Origin: Acidimicrobiia bacterium
GTDB lineage: Bacteria; Actinomycetota; Acidimicrobiia; Spongiisociales; UBA5794
NCBI GenBank assembly: GCA_030066715.1
Contig: JASJBC010000014.1
Coordinates: forward strand, 1-36,750
Reading direction: 5' to 3'
DNA: 36,750 nt
In this document: piece by piece, positions 21,443 to 30,374 of the stretch
Layout of the letters: each line of letters starts with the position of its first letter
How positions within the stretch are numbered: the stretch's first letter is position 1
Made by a program: the position numbers and the translations under genes
The notes under the pieces: generated by a model
Told to the model about the DNA's origin: nothing
What the model saw: only the letters and a program-made list of their open reading frames with translations
Database searches by the model: none

Positions 21443-23419
21443 ATGCTCTACGACTACACCTCCACCTCGGCCGATCTGGTCGACGAGATTGGCAACGACG
21501 CAATAGCCAAAGCGGATGACCTCGTGTCCAGGTCGGTCGCGTCCTCGCCGCGCTCCTGGGCGGACACCATCGCACCACTAGAGGCCGCAAGCGTCGTGCT
21601 CGGCGAAGCCTACGGACGTTCCCCTTTCATGGCCCGGGTACATCCCGACAAAGCGGTCCGCGACAAGGCAACTGAGGTGGAGGAGAGGCTCACCAAGTGG
21701 ACCACCGACCTCGTGTTCCGGACGGACCTCTACGCAGCCGTCCGCGAGTACAGCGAGACCGACGAGGCGGCGAGCCTGACGGGGACCAAGGCCCGCCTCA
21801 TCGAACACTGGATGCGTGACTTCCGCCGCGCCGGCCACGAGCTGGCCGAGGACGATCGGGCCGAGCTGCAGAGGCTCCAGCAGCGGCTCATCGAACTCCA
21901 GGTCGAGTATGCGAAGAACCTCGACGAATGGGAGGACTCCATCGAGGTCACCCGCGGCGACCTGGGCGGCCTCCCCGACGAGTACATCGACGGACTCAGC
22001 GAGGGATCGGAGCCGGGGAGGTTACAGGTCGGCATGGCCTATCCCGACTACATCCCCTTCATCGAGCAAGCCGAGCGACGGGACCTGCGCAGGGCCCTCC
22101 AGTTCAAGTTCTGGAACCGGGCCGCGGAGCAGAACAATCCGCTCCTCGCAGAAGCAGTCGAGCTCCGGCAGCAGATGGCAGCACTGTTCGGGCTGCCGAC
22201 CTGGGCGCACCACGCCATGGAACTCAAGATGGCGAAGACACCCGAGGCAGTCGCCGATTTCTACGCATCCATCGCTCCCCAGCTCTCCAAGAAGCGCGAC
22301 GAGGACATAGCGGTGATGACAGAGATGTTGCTCGGCGACACCGCTGCGCTTGCCGAGGATATCGGGGGCCGGGAACTCCAGTCGTGGGACAGCAACTACT
22401 ACACGACCCAACTGCGCAAGCGCGACTACGGGATCGATCAAAACGAAGTCGCCGCATACTTCCCGCTCGAACAAGTCGTGGCCGGGATGTTCGAGATCAC
22501 CGGTGAGGTCTTTGGTCTCGAGTACAGCCAGGTCGAGGACTCCAAGGCGTGGCACCCCGACGTCTACCTATACGAGATCCGTAACGCAGGGCAGAGCGAG
22601 CCGATCGCCTACTTCTACGCCGATCTCTTTCCCCGCGAGGGCAAATTCGGCCACGCAGCCGCATTCCCGCTGGTGACCGGTCACCGCCGAGCGGACGGTT
22701 CGTATGAGAAGCCGATCGCCGCCATCGTCGCCAACTTCACCAAGCCCACCGAATCGGCACCGTCCTTGCTCAAGCACGACGAAGCGCTCACTCTCTTCCA
22801 CGAGTTCGGCCACATCATCCACTTCTGCCTGACCACAGTGGACCTGGTCCGTTTCGCCGGCTTCGACACGGAGTGGGACTTTGTCGAGGCGCCCTCGCAG
22901 ATCATGGAGCATTGGATGTGGCAGCCTGAGGTGCTGCAGAGGTTCGCCCGACATCACAAGACGGATGAGGCGATCCCGGAGGATCTCGTCACCCGTCTCG
23001 TCGCCGCTCGGGACCTCAACGTCGGCCTGTTCACGATGCGGCAGATCTACCTGGGCCAGTTCGACATGAACCTGCATGGGGTGACGGGTGATGTCGACGT
23101 CGACGCGGCTTATCGCGCCGCCTACGAGCTCACCGGGTTCGAGTTCTTTGCCGGCACTCACTTCGGCGCCAGCTTTGGTCACCTCATGGGTGGCTACGAC
23201 GCCGGGTACTACGGCTATCTGTGGTCGAAGGTGTACGGCGACGACATGTTCTCTGTCTTTGCGAAGGAGGGTGTGCTCAGCCCCGACGTCGGAAGACGCT
23301 ATCGCGAAGAAGTACTGGCCAGGGGTTACTCCCGCGATGCCATCGACCATCTGCGTGCCTTCCTGGGTCGAGAGCCGTCGACCGATGCCTTCCTCGAGGA
23401 CCTCGGGCTGAAGGACTGA
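21443..23419 (+). CDS. M3-family zinc oligopeptidase (thimet/oligopeptidase A-like)
   Basis: 658 residues, normal for this metallopeptidase family, which cleaves short peptides in the cytosol. The zinc motif HEFGH (453-457) sits in TLFHEFGHIIHFCLT, with the third ligand Glu about 25-30 residues later in FVEAPSQIMEHWMW. The C-terminal AGTHFGASFGHLMGGYDAGYYGYLW block is also typical, including the Tyr-rich GYDAGYYGYLWSK substrate loop. No signal peptide is seen. It stands between the EEP-fold gene and the EamA transporter with short gaps and its own leaderless-type promoter. Confidence 0.95.
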   Translation: MLYDYTSTSADLVDEIGNDAIAKADDLVSRSVASSPRSWADTIAPLEAASVVLGEAYGRSPFMARVHPDKAVRDKATEVEERLTKWTTDLVFRTDLYAAVREYSETDEAASLTGTKARLIEHWMRDFRRAGHELAEDDRAELQRLQQRLIELQVEYAKNLDEWEDSIEVTRGDLGGLPDEYIDGLSEGSEPGRLQVGMAYPDYIPFIEQAERRDLRRALQFKFWNRAAEQNNPLLAEAVELRQQMAALFGLPTWAHHAMELKMAKTPEAVADFYASIAPQLSKKRDEDIAVMTEMLLGDTAALAEDIGGRELQSWDSNYYTTQLRKRDYGIDQNEVAAYFPLEQVVAGMFEITGEVFGLEYSQVEDSKAWHPDVYLYEIRNAGQSEPIAYFYADLFPREGKFGHAAAFPLVTGHRRADGSYEKPIAAIVANFTKPTESAPSLLKHDEALTLFHEFGHIIHFCLTTVDLVRFAGFDTEWDFVEAPSQIMEHWMWQPEVLQRFARHHKTDEAIPEDLVTRLVAARDLNVGLFTMRQIYLGQFDMNLHGVTGDVDVDAAYRAAYELTGFEFFAGTHFGASFGHLMGGYDAGYYGYLWSKVYGDDMFSVFAKEGVLSPDVGRRYREEVLARGYSRDAIDHLRAFLGREPSTDAFLEDLGLKD

Positions 23420-23451
23420 GCGCCGAATCGGGAGTTCTCGCGGCAGCGTGC

Positions 23452-23457
23452 TGTAAT
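23452..23457 (+). promoter_or_regulatory. -10 box of a leaderless promoter for the EamA transporter gene
   Basis: TGTAAT is followed by 7 nt and the ATG at 23465, with no ribosome-binding site. Confidence 0.4.
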
Positions 23458-23464
23458 CCGGGTC

Positions 23465-24397
23465 ATGCCGCTCTTCAAGCGCGGACAACCGCTCTCGGTA
23501 TGGCCACTCGTGATCTTCACGGCGTTTGCGTTCGGCTGTGGCGGGCTGCTTTCGAAAGGGTTGATCGACCGTGGCGTCGACTCGTTCACCGTCACCGCAG
23601 GACCGTTTCTGACTGCCGGTGTGGTGGCGTGGTTGGTCGCATGGATGAGCCACGACATCCGGCGCCGTGCCATCGGCCCGGGAATCCTGCTTGGGGTTTT
23701 CAACTCCTCGCTTCCCGCGTTGTTCTTCAACATCGGATTTGAGACCCTCACCGCAGGCCTGGTCACCCTCATCATCACGCTCGGACCGTCGGTTACGGCC
23801 GCAGTGGCACACCTCGTGTTCCCCGACGAGCGCTTCAATGCAATGAAAGGGCTGGGTCTCGCCGTTGCTCTCGGCGGCGTCGTGGCGCTGATCGCAGCTC
23901 CCGGGGTCATCGAGGGGGCCTCATACCGAGGGGCGCTGTGGACGACGGCCGGATCAATCCTCGCCGGGACCAGCGCTGTGGTGGCGCGCTGGTACGCAAT
24001 CCGGCACGGCGGTTTGGCTCTCATCCCGTCCCAACTGACCGCGGCAGGGTTGACCCCCTTGGTCGTCGCCGTATTCGTTGGGAGATCGCTCGTACCGGAC
24101 GGGGGCTTCGCCGGCGGCGACATCCCAATCATGGTGTTGATCGGCGTCGTTGGCTCCTATCTCGGTTTCCGCTCGATGATGCTGGCCAATGAGCGTGGGA
24201 CCACGGGACAGGTCTCGATGATCGCCTACCTGATCCCGCTGGTCGGCGTGACTGGAGGCATAATCTTCTTCGCCGAGAGGCTGACGCCGTGGATAGTGCT
24301 TGGCGGGGCGATGATCCTCACCGGAGTTGCCCTCGGTGGCCGCGCCAGCGCTCCGACAATCGCCGGCGTCAGGGCTTGGTCAAAGCGGGCTGGGTAG
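23465..24397 (+). CDS. EamA/DMT-superfamily transporter
   Basis: 310 residues with about ten membrane segments arranged as two EamA repeats of five. The first begins at VWPLVIFTAFAFGCGGLLSK and the second near YRGALWTTAGSILAGTSAVV. The end of the second repeat has the typical AYLIPLVGVTGGIIFFAERL followed by GGAMILTGVALGGR. DMT transporters move small metabolites, often exporting amino acids; the substrate cannot be told. The 3' end overlaps the convergent DUF402 gene by 18 bp. Confidence 0.92.
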   Translation: MPLFKRGQPLSVWPLVIFTAFAFGCGGLLSKGLIDRGVDSFTVTAGPFLTAGVVAWLVAWMSHDIRRRAIGPGILLGVFNSSLPALFFNIGFETLTAGLVTLIITLGPSVTAAVAHLVFPDERFNAMKGLGLAVALGGVVALIAAPGVIEGASYRGALWTTAGSILAGTSAVVARWYAIRHGGLALIPSQLTAAGLTPLVVAVFVGRSLVPDGGFAGGDIPIMVLIGVVGSYLGFRSMMLANERGTTGQVSMIAYLIPLVGVTGGIIFFAERLTPWIVLGGAMILTGVALGGRASAPTIAGVRAWSKRAG

Positions 24398-24988
24398 ATC
24401 CGCCCATCCCCACGGCATGTCGGGGATGGTCCACATCTGATCGGGCTCAAACTCGACCCAGTCCCGGTCCCACCACCAGTCACCGGACTCCAACATCGCC
24501 CCCACCTCTTTGCCCAGTTCGAGGATCCGCCGCACTTCGATGAGGGTGAAGCGACCTTCGTCGTGGCGACGCCACAGGAGATCGATGTCCTTGAACTGCC
24601 AATCGCCTTCCGGGTCGACCCAGATATCCAGCTCGAGGTCCTGTGTATCGAAGCCGATCTCGGTTCGCGCAAACGGCGCCTCGAAGTTCAGGTACCAGCC
24701 ACGAAACTTGCGGTCGACGCCGTCCCAGAAGTGCCAGACCGCATAGGGATCGCTCGGCCGCTGCACCATCAACGCACCGTTGCCCTGCCATGCGCTGAAG
24801 CTGTGCCACGGGTGACGCCCATCGGGTGTCGGCCAGTCACCGTCGGGGAAGTGAAACGGTGAACCCTCAGGCGAGTAGGTGACCAGCTGCTCCCCGTCAT
24901 CGACAACGACGATGACCATCCAGCCCAGCCAGGGTCGTCCGTGCACTATCTGTCTCCGGACTATCGGCTGGCCTCGCTCCCAACTCAC
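24380..24988 (-). CDS. DUF402-domain protein
   Basis: 202 residues from a GTG at 24988 (the track's 25072 start lies inside menE). DUF402 landmarks: HSFSAWQGNGALMVQRP, WDGVDRKFRGWYLNFEAPF, RTEIGFDTQDLELDIWVDPEG, then WRRHDEGRFT. Related proteins include FomD-like nucleotide hydrolases and RNase E/G-associated domains that use the acidic residues for metal binding. The biochemical role here is unknown. The GTG overlaps the menE stop by 4 nt (GTGA), so it is translated together with menE, although no link between DUF402 and menaquinone synthesis is established to my knowledge. Confidence 0.87.
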   Translation of the reverse strand: MSWERGQPIVRRQIVHGRPWLGWMVIVVVDDGEQLVTYSPEGSPFHFPDGDWPTPDGRHPWHSFSAWQGNGALMVQRPSDPYAVWHFWDGVDRKFRGWYLNFEAPFARTEIGFDTQDLELDIWVDPEGDWQFKDIDLLWRRHDEGRFTLIEVRRILELGKEVGAMLESGDWWWDRDWVEFEPDQMWTIPDMPWGWADLPSPL

Positions 24989-26313
24989 TGCGCCCCCCTT
25001 GCGATTTCGTCGAGAGCGGCCCTGTCGACCTTCCCCCCTGCTTGGAGCGGCAGCTCCTGTCGAAACGCCCACCGCTTTGGGACCTCATGACGGGATAGCC
25101 GCTCCCGCGCCCAGGCCTCCAAATCGGCTCGGGAGATGTCCTCTCCTACGACGATCGCGACGAGAGCCTGACCCCACTCTGGGTCGGGGACGCCGACGAC
25201 CTCGACCTGCTCCACATTGCGATACCCGCTGAGGACTTCCGCAACCCTGCCCGGGTACACGTTCTCCCCTCCGGTGACGACCATGTCGTCGACCCTCCCT
25301 AGGACCACGAGGCGCCCGTTGTCATCGACATACCCGATGTCCCCTGTGTGATGTCCGCCCCGGCGGTCCGGCTCGCCGAGATAACCGGGGGAAACCATCG
25401 GCCCGTCGATCACGATCTCGCCAACTCCAGCCTCGCCGGTGGCGATCGTGATTCCCGGGAGGGGCCGGCCGGCCGTGCCGAGTGACTCGACGGCCTCGCC
25501 GGGGAGGACGGTCGCCACCTGGGAACAGGCCTCCGTCATCCCATAGGTCTGGAGAATGGGCAACCCCGCGTCAAGCCCGCGTTCGACCAGCTCGCGATTT
25601 GCGGCGGCCCCGCCGAGCAGCACCGCGCGCATTCCCGAATACGGCCCGGGGTCCACAGCAAGCAACCGGTAGAGCATCGTGGGCACAAAGCTTGCCATCG
25701 ATACCTCACCGGCTCTGATGGCTGCGGCGACACGCCGGGGACGAAAGCTGCGATGGATGACAACGGAGCCGCCCGCCGCGGCAGACCGCCACAGAATCGA
25801 AAGACCGCCGACATGAAACAGCGGCAGCGTGAGCAACCAGCGGTCATCGCCCGTGTTGCCGAGTTGCCGAGCGGACGAAGCGACGGCGGCGGCAACGTTG
25901 TCGTGGGTCAGCCGCACCGCGCGGGGAACACCACTACTCCCCGACGTGAGTACCACGGTATGGAGGGGGGATTCGGCAACCGGCATCGGTGCCTGCCGTG
26001 ACAGCTGCCGTAGAGTGCTTACCCACTCCGCTAGCAGCGGGGAGTCGTGATCGATCAGCATCGGGACGACGCGAGCCCGCCAGGCTCCCCACAGCATCAC
26101 GACCAGGGGACCGCCGACTTCGCCAATCGGAACAAGTGTCACCTGTCCGGGCTCGAAGCCAGAGTCGCGAATACGCTGCGCTTCACGCGTGGCGAAGTCG
26201 TCCAATCTGCCGTAGCTCAACGAAGTGCCGTCGTTCTCCACCAGCGCAGTCGCATCGGGGTCTTCGCCGGCGGCGCGCGCCAGCCAATCGGTACCGAGAG
26301 AAGAAGCGTTCAT
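24985..26313 (-). CDS. menE: o-Succinylbenzoate-CoA ligase MenE
   Basis: 442 residues. MenE activates o-succinylbenzoate to OSB-CoA with ATP in menaquinone synthesis. ANL-superfamily motifs: P-loop LTSGSSGVPRAVRLTHDN (about 127), LPLFHVGGL, ATP-binding YGMTEACSQV, HTGDIGYVDDNGRLVVLGR, hinge and VTGGENVYPGRVAEVL, and the C-terminal catalytic Lys region LPLQAGGKVDRAAL. The context supports MenE over other acyl-CoA ligases: it is divergent from menB with only 44 bp between starts. A TACTGT box lies 9 nt upstream of the ATG, with no clear Shine-Dalgarno. Confidence 0.92.
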   Translation of the reverse strand: MNASSLGTDWLARAAGEDPDATALVENDGTSLSYGRLDDFATREAQRIRDSGFEPGQVTLVPIGEVGGPLVVMLWGAWRARVVPMLIDHDSPLLAEWVSTLRQLSRQAPMPVAESPLHTVVLTSGSSGVPRAVRLTHDNVAAAVASSARQLGNTGDDRWLLTLPLFHVGGLSILWRSAAAGGSVVIHRSFRPRRVAAAIRAGEVSMASFVPTMLYRLLAVDPGPYSGMRAVLLGGAAANRELVERGLDAGLPILQTYGMTEACSQVATVLPGEAVESLGTAGRPLPGITIATGEAGVGEIVIDGPMVSPGYLGEPDRRGGHHTGDIGYVDDNGRLVVLGRVDDMVVTGGENVYPGRVAEVLSGYRNVEQVEVVGVPDPEWGQALVAIVVGEDISRADLEAWARERLSRHEVPKRWAFRQELPLQAGGKVDRAALDEIARGAQ

Positions 26314-26357
26314 GCGGTCACTACAGTATTCGGTCCAGCGCCCAACGGAGGCTTTAC

Positions 26358-27248
26358 GTGGTTTCGGAGATCTTCGATCCAGGTGCGTGGGAGCCGGTCG
26401 ATGGCTTCGGCTTCACCGACATCACCTATCACCGCGCCCGTGATCTCGGGGCAGTTCGAATCGCGTTCGATCGGCCCGAGGTTCGCAACGCTTTCCGGCC
26501 GCATACAGTCGACGAGCTGTTCACTGCGCTCGACCACGCCCGCATGACATCGGACGTCGGGTGTGTCTTGCTGACGGGGAACGGGCCGTCACCCAAAGAC
26601 GGCGGTTGGGCGTTCTGCTCCGGCGGAGATCAGCGGATCCGAGGACGGGACGGTTACCAGTACGAGGGCGATGACGGCGTCGACCCGGCCCGGCTGGGGC
26701 GGCTGCACATCCTCGAGGTGCAGCGGCTGATTCGCTTCATGCCGAAGGTGGTGATAGCCGTGGTGCCGGGTTGGGCCGTCGGCGGAGGTCACTCCCTCCA
26801 TGTTGTATGCGATCTGACCCTCGCTTCGGCGGAGAACGCCGTGTTCAAGCAAACAGATGCCGATGTCGCCAGCTTCGACGGCGGTTACGGCTCGGCCCTG
26901 CTGGCCCGCCAGGTCGGCCAGAAGCGGGCCCGCGAGATCTTCTTCCTGGGTCGCGACTATTCCGCACAGGAGGCGTTGGACATGGGTGCGGTGAACGCCG
27001 TCGTTCCCCACGACGACCTCGAGCGGGTCGCTCTGGAGTGGGCTGCGGAGATCGTGACCAAGAGCCCGACCGCACAGCGGATGCTGAAGTACGCCTTCAA
27101 CCTGCCCGACGAGGGGCTCGTCGGCCAGCAGCTCTTCGCCGGCGAGGCCACCCGTCTCGCCTACGGCACCGACGAAGCACAGGAAGGACGAGACGCCTTT
27201 CTCGAGAAGCGCGAGCAGGACTACCGCAAGTTCCCATGGCACTTCTAG
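26358..27248 (+). CDS. menB: 1,4-Dihydroxy-2-naphthoyl-CoA synthase MenB (bicarbonate-independent type)
   Basis: 296 residues. MenB closes the second ring, turning OSB-CoA into DHNA-CoA. Crotonase-fold blocks: GGWAFCSGGDQRIRG (oxyanion region, ~82-96), VIAVVPGWAVGGGHSLHVVC (split here by family variation), KQTDADVASFDGGYGSAL (~164-181), and C-terminal FAGEATRLAYGTDEA plus FPWHF. The Asp in QTDAD is the form of MenB that supplies its own carboxylate instead of bound bicarbonate, as in mycobacteria. The track ORF begins at 25989 but that part is antisense to menE. GTG 26358 has CGGAGG 6 nt upstream and fits the family start. Confidence 0.96.
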   Translation: MVSEIFDPGAWEPVDGFGFTDITYHRARDLGAVRIAFDRPEVRNAFRPHTVDELFTALDHARMTSDVGCVLLTGNGPSPKDGGWAFCSGGDQRIRGRDGYQYEGDDGVDPARLGRLHILEVQRLIRFMPKVVIAVVPGWAVGGGHSLHVVCDLTLASAENAVFKQTDADVASFDGGYGSALLARQVGQKRAREIFFLGRDYSAQEALDMGAVNAVVPHDDLERVALEWAAEIVTKSPTAQRMLKYAFNLPDEGLVGQQLFAGEATRLAYGTDEAQEGRDAFLEKREQDYRKFPWHF

Positions 27249-27340
27249 AGGGCGGCGGCAGCTCGGCCACCGCCACAAGCTCGCGTCAGAGCACGCCCGA
27301 CCCGAGATCTGGCGGACTGCCCAAGGCCGCCGAACTCGAA

Positions 27341-27357
27341 CCCCGCCGAAGGCGGGG
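27341..27357 (+). promoter_or_regulatory. Hairpin directly before the menA start codon
   Basis: CCCCGCC-GAA-GGCGGGG is a perfect 7-bp GC stem with a 3-nt loop, ending 2 nt before the menA ATG at 27360. Its 3' arm GGCGGGG is the only purine-rich sequence in the ribosome-binding position, so the stem would mask initiation when menA is read from an mRNA starting further upstream. The remaining menB-menA gap (27249-27340) shows nothing else. Confidence 0.45.
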
Positions 27358-27359
27358 CG

Positions 27360-28235
27360 ATGCCTGAGCTGAGCTCATGGGTTATTGCAGCGCGGCCGCC
27401 GACCCTGTGGGCAGCGGTGGCGCCGGTGTTGGTGGGGACGTCGCTGGCGCTGCGCAGCGATGTCTTTCGCTGGGATGCCTTCGTGGCGACGATGCTTGCG
27501 GCGCTTCTCATTCAGATCGGAGTCAACTTCGCCAACGATGTCGCCGACGGCACCCGCGGCACAGATGAGCACCGAATCGGGCCTACCCGCGCCGTCGCCG
27601 CCGGTCTGATAACCCCTCGCCAGATGTGGGGCGGGATTGCGCTGGCATTTGGGCTGGCTGCGGCTGTCGGGCTCTACCTGATATACCTCGGCGGGGTGTG
27701 GATTCTCGTCATCGGTATTGCGTCGATCATCGCCGCCCTCGGCTACACGAACGGCCCGGTTCCCTACGGCTACTACGGATTGGGGGAGCTGTTCGTGTTC
27801 GTCTTTTTCGGCCTGGTCGCCACTGCCGGGACTCGCTATGTCTTCGACCGCTCGCTCGAGATTGGCGTGGGGCCCAGCGGCGTGGCAATGGGTCTGCTGG
27901 CCAGCGCCATTCTGCTGGCCAACAACGTACGGGACGTCGATACCGACAGGGACGCCGGGAAGAGGACACTTGCCGTCATCCTCGGCCGGGGCGTCGCCGT
28001 CGGCCTCTACGCATTCTGTGTCCTGGGCTCCGTGCTGATAGTGGCCGTGGCCGTCGGCTTCGACTGGCTGCCGGCGGGAGCGCTGATAACGCTGCTCGCC
28101 TTGCCGCTTGGCGTGCCGCTGATCCGCACGCTGCGCACCGAGCGCTCCGGGCCTGCCCTGATCGGGGTGCTGAAGGGCACGGCCCGCCTGCAGTTGGTAG
28201 TCGGGGTCCTTCTTGCAATCGGCATCCAGATCTGA
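27360..28235 (+). CDS. menA: 1,4-Dihydroxy-2-naphthoate polyprenyltransferase MenA
   Basis: 291 residues, about eight to nine membrane helices. MenA joins the polyprenyl side chain to DHNA at the inner membrane. UbiA-superfamily Asp motifs: NFANDVADGTRGTD (about 56-69) and NNVRDVDTDRDAGKRTLAV (about 187-205), which bind the Mg-diphosphate of the prenyl donor. The N-terminal WVIAARPPTLWAAVAPVLVG is typical of actinobacterial MenA. It follows menB by 111 bp in the same direction, with a strong hairpin masking its start. Identification is firm; side-chain length cannot be judged. Confidence 0.95.
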   Translation: MPELSSWVIAARPPTLWAAVAPVLVGTSLALRSDVFRWDAFVATMLAALLIQIGVNFANDVADGTRGTDEHRIGPTRAVAAGLITPRQMWGGIALAFGLAAAVGLYLIYLGGVWILVIGIASIIAALGYTNGPVPYGYYGLGELFVFVFFGLVATAGTRYVFDRSLEIGVGPSGVAMGLLASAILLANNVRDVDTDRDAGKRTLAVILGRGVAVGLYAFCVLGSVLIVAVAVGFDWLPAGALITLLALPLGVPLIRTLRTERSGPALIGVLKGTARLQLVVGVLLAIGIQI

Positions 28236-28274
28236 GGATCTATCCTCCCAGGAGATACCGCCGCGGAGGACTCG

Positions 28275-28631
28275 ATGAAACTCACACCACTCGTCTACGT
28301 CACCGACATGGATCGCTCGACAGCGTTCTACACGAGCCTTCTCCCCGCGGCCAAGATCGTCACGACCTCGCCCTATTGGACCGAGCTCCTGGTCGGGGAA
28401 GCGACGCTCGCTCTTCACATCGCAGAAACCGTCGACCACGCCGGCGACGGGATGGGCCTCGGTCTCGATGCGGCGACACCGCTCGAGGACGTTCTGGCCC
28501 AGCTGAGTGCTGCCGGAATCCCGCCATCCGGGGAGATCTGTGATCAGCCGTTCGGCCGCTCGGTGACGGTCGTGGACCCTGATGGTCTGGTCATCCAGAT
28601 CAACGAGCACTCTGCTCCCCCGACCCGCTGA
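28275..28631 (+). CDS. VOC/glyoxalase-fold small protein
   Basis: 118 residues, one vicinal-oxygen-chelate module. MKLTPLVYVTDMDRSTAFYTSLL is the usual opening, with a second half VTVVDPDGLVIQINEH carrying the typical PDG and terminal Glu. The first metal-ligand position is occupied by a Leu/Tyr region rather than a clear His, so binding rather than catalysis is possible. ATG with GGAGG 6 nt upstream. It lies between menA and the ABC exporter; a link to either is not established. Confidence 0.85.
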   Translation: MKLTPLVYVTDMDRSTAFYTSLLPAAKIVTTSPYWTELLVGEATLALHIAETVDHAGDGMGLGLDAATPLEDVLAQLSAAGIPPSGEICDQPFGRSVTVVDPDGLVIQINEHSAPPTR

Positions 28632-28660
28632 ACGCTCCCTTTTTCGTCACATCCATTTGC

Positions 28661-28666
28661 TAGGTT
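28661..28666 (+). promoter_or_regulatory. -10 box of a leaderless promoter for the ABC exporter operon
   Basis: TAGGTT is followed by 8 nt and the ATG at 28675; the upstream region is AT-richer than its surroundings (TTTTTCGTCAC, ATCCATTTGC). No Shine-Dalgarno is seen. Confidence 0.45.
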
Positions 28667-28674
28667 TGCCAACT

Positions 28675-29598
28675 ATGACTGAGCCGCTGGTCCACGCTGT
28701 GGACCTCACGAAACGCTTCGATGACTTCACCGCGGTCGACACCGTCAGCTTCGACGTGAGCCCCGGCGAGGTGTTTGGCTTTCTTGGACCCAATGGGGCG
28801 GGAAAGAGTTCGACGATGAAGATGATCGGGGCCGTTTCTCCGGTCACCGAAGGAACACTGACCGTGTTTGGTCTCGATCCCGAGGCGGATGGGGCACAGA
28901 TCCGCGCTCGGCTCGGCTCGGTTCCCCAGGAGAACTTGCTCGACACAGAGCTCACGGTGTTCGAGAACCTGTTCATCTACGGTCGCTACTTCGATCTCCC
29001 CAAGACGGTGATCAAGGAGCGGATCGACGAGCTGTTGGCCTTCGCTCATCTCGAGGATCGCCGCGACGACCTGGTCGAGCCTCTCTCGGGCGGCATGAAA
29101 CGCAGGCTGACGATTGCTCGGGCGTTGATCAACCAGCCTGATCTCATACTCCTCGACGAACCCACGACCGGGCTCGATCCGCAGGCGCGACACGCCCTCT
29201 GGGACCGGTTGTACAGGCTGAAGCAGCAGGGAGTGACCCTCATCGTCACGACGCACTACATGGATGAGGCCGAGCAACTCTGCGACCGGCTGGTCGTGAT
29301 GGACAACGGCAAGATCGTGGCCGAGGGATCGCCCCGCAATCTCATCGAGAGATTCGCCACGCGCGACGTTGTTGAGCTTCGGTTTCCGGTCGGCATGCAG
29401 GTGGACGAGCAGGAACTCGATGGTCTCGCCAAGCGGGTCGAGATGCTGCCCGATCGAACTCTCCTCTACACAGACAGCGCCGATCAGACCCTGGTCAACA
29501 TCACCGAGCGTCCCCTCGACATCGAGAGCACCATCGTGCGTCGCTCCACGCTCGAGGACGTCTTCCTCCGGCTCACCGGGCGGAGCCTCATCGACTGA
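28675..29598 (+). CDS. ABC-2 type exporter, ATP-binding protein (DrrA/NodI-like)
   Basis: 307 residues from ATG 28675 (the track start 28582 overlaps the VOC gene). Walker A LGPNGAGKSSTMKMI (about 39-47), Q-loop VPQENLLDTELTV, signature LSGGMKRRLTI, Walker B LILLDEPTTGLDPQ, H-loop TTHYMDEAEQLC. The C-terminal ~80 residues (AEGSPRNLIERF onward) are the regulatory extension of DrrA/NodI-type ATPases. It is followed directly by two permease genes with 1- and 4-nt overlaps. Substrate unknown; drugs, lipids or polysaccharides are typical for the group. Confidence 0.94.
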   Translation: MTEPLVHAVDLTKRFDDFTAVDTVSFDVSPGEVFGFLGPNGAGKSSTMKMIGAVSPVTEGTLTVFGLDPEADGAQIRARLGSVPQENLLDTELTVFENLFIYGRYFDLPKTVIKERIDELLAFAHLEDRRDDLVEPLSGGMKRRLTIARALINQPDLILLDEPTTGLDPQARHALWDRLYRLKQQGVTLIVTTHYMDEAEQLCDRLVVMDNGKIVAEGSPRNLIERFATRDVVELRFPVGMQVDEQELDGLAKRVEMLPDRTLLYTDSADQTLVNITERPLDIESTIVRRSTLEDVFLRLTGRSLID

Positions 29599-30374
29599 TG
29601 GCGACTTCCGGCTCACTTCTGTTCGTCGAGCGCAACGCCCGCGTCTACCGGCGCACCTGGCGCGGCTCCGTCATCAGCACGTTCATGAACCCCATTCTCT
29701 ACCTGCTGGCGATGGGCCTCGGGCTCGGCAGCCTGGTGGACGACGGCGGCGGCAGCGTGCAGCTCGACTTCGACTACCTCACGTTCCTCGCCCCTGGCTT
29801 GCTCGCCGCAGCCACGATGATGACCGCCACCGGCGAGTCGCTCTACCCGGTGATGGCGGGGATGAAGTGGAACAAGTACTACTACGACGCCCTGGCGACA
29901 CCGATCTCGATACGCAACATCGTCGTTGGCCACTTCGGCTGGGTGACGGTACGGATCCTGTTCACAGCTGTCGTGTTCACCGGCGTCATGGTTGCCTTCG
30001 GCACTATCAGCCCGGCGACTGCGCTCCTCGTCATCCCACCGAGCGTGCTCGGCGGCCTTGCCTTTGCGGGACCGATCTCGGCCTACGCAGCGCAGCTCGA
30101 AAACGAAACCGGCCTGTCAACAGTGTTCCGTTTCGTCATCACCCCGCTGTTCCTCTTCTCCGGAACTTTCTACCCAATCGATCAGCTTCCCAACTGGATG
30201 GAACCGGTGGCGTACGTGACCCCGCTCTGGCATGCCGTGGAGACGACCCGGAGCGCGGCCCTCGGCATCGAGACGGCATGGGCTCCTGCTCTTCACTATC
30301 TCGTGCTCGTGGCGTTCCTGTTGGGCGGTGCGGTGGTTGCGGACCGGTTGTTCCACAGGAGGCTGAACGTATGA
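29598..30374 (+). CDS. ABC-2 type exporter permease 1
   Basis: 258 residues, six membrane segments in the ABC-2 arrangement. VERNARVYRRTWRGSVISTF at the start, FMNPILYLLAMGLGLGSLV (TM1), YLTFLAPGLLAAATMMTATG, and FVITPLFLFSGTFYPIDQLP, the ABC-2 signature. It overlaps the ATPase stop by one nucleotide (TGATG) and the next permease by 4 nt. It is clearly related to the second permease (same signature blocks), suggesting a heterodimeric channel served by a single ATPase. Confidence 0.93.
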   Translation: MATSGSLLFVERNARVYRRTWRGSVISTFMNPILYLLAMGLGLGSLVDDGGGSVQLDFDYLTFLAPGLLAAATMMTATGESLYPVMAGMKWNKYYYDALATPISIRNIVVGHFGWVTVRILFTAVVFTGVMVAFGTISPATALLVIPPSVLGGLAFAGPISAYAAQLENETGLSTVFRFVITPLFLFSGTFYPIDQLPNWMEPVAYVTPLWHAVETTRSAALGIETAWAPALHYLVLVAFLLGGAVVADRLFHRRLNV

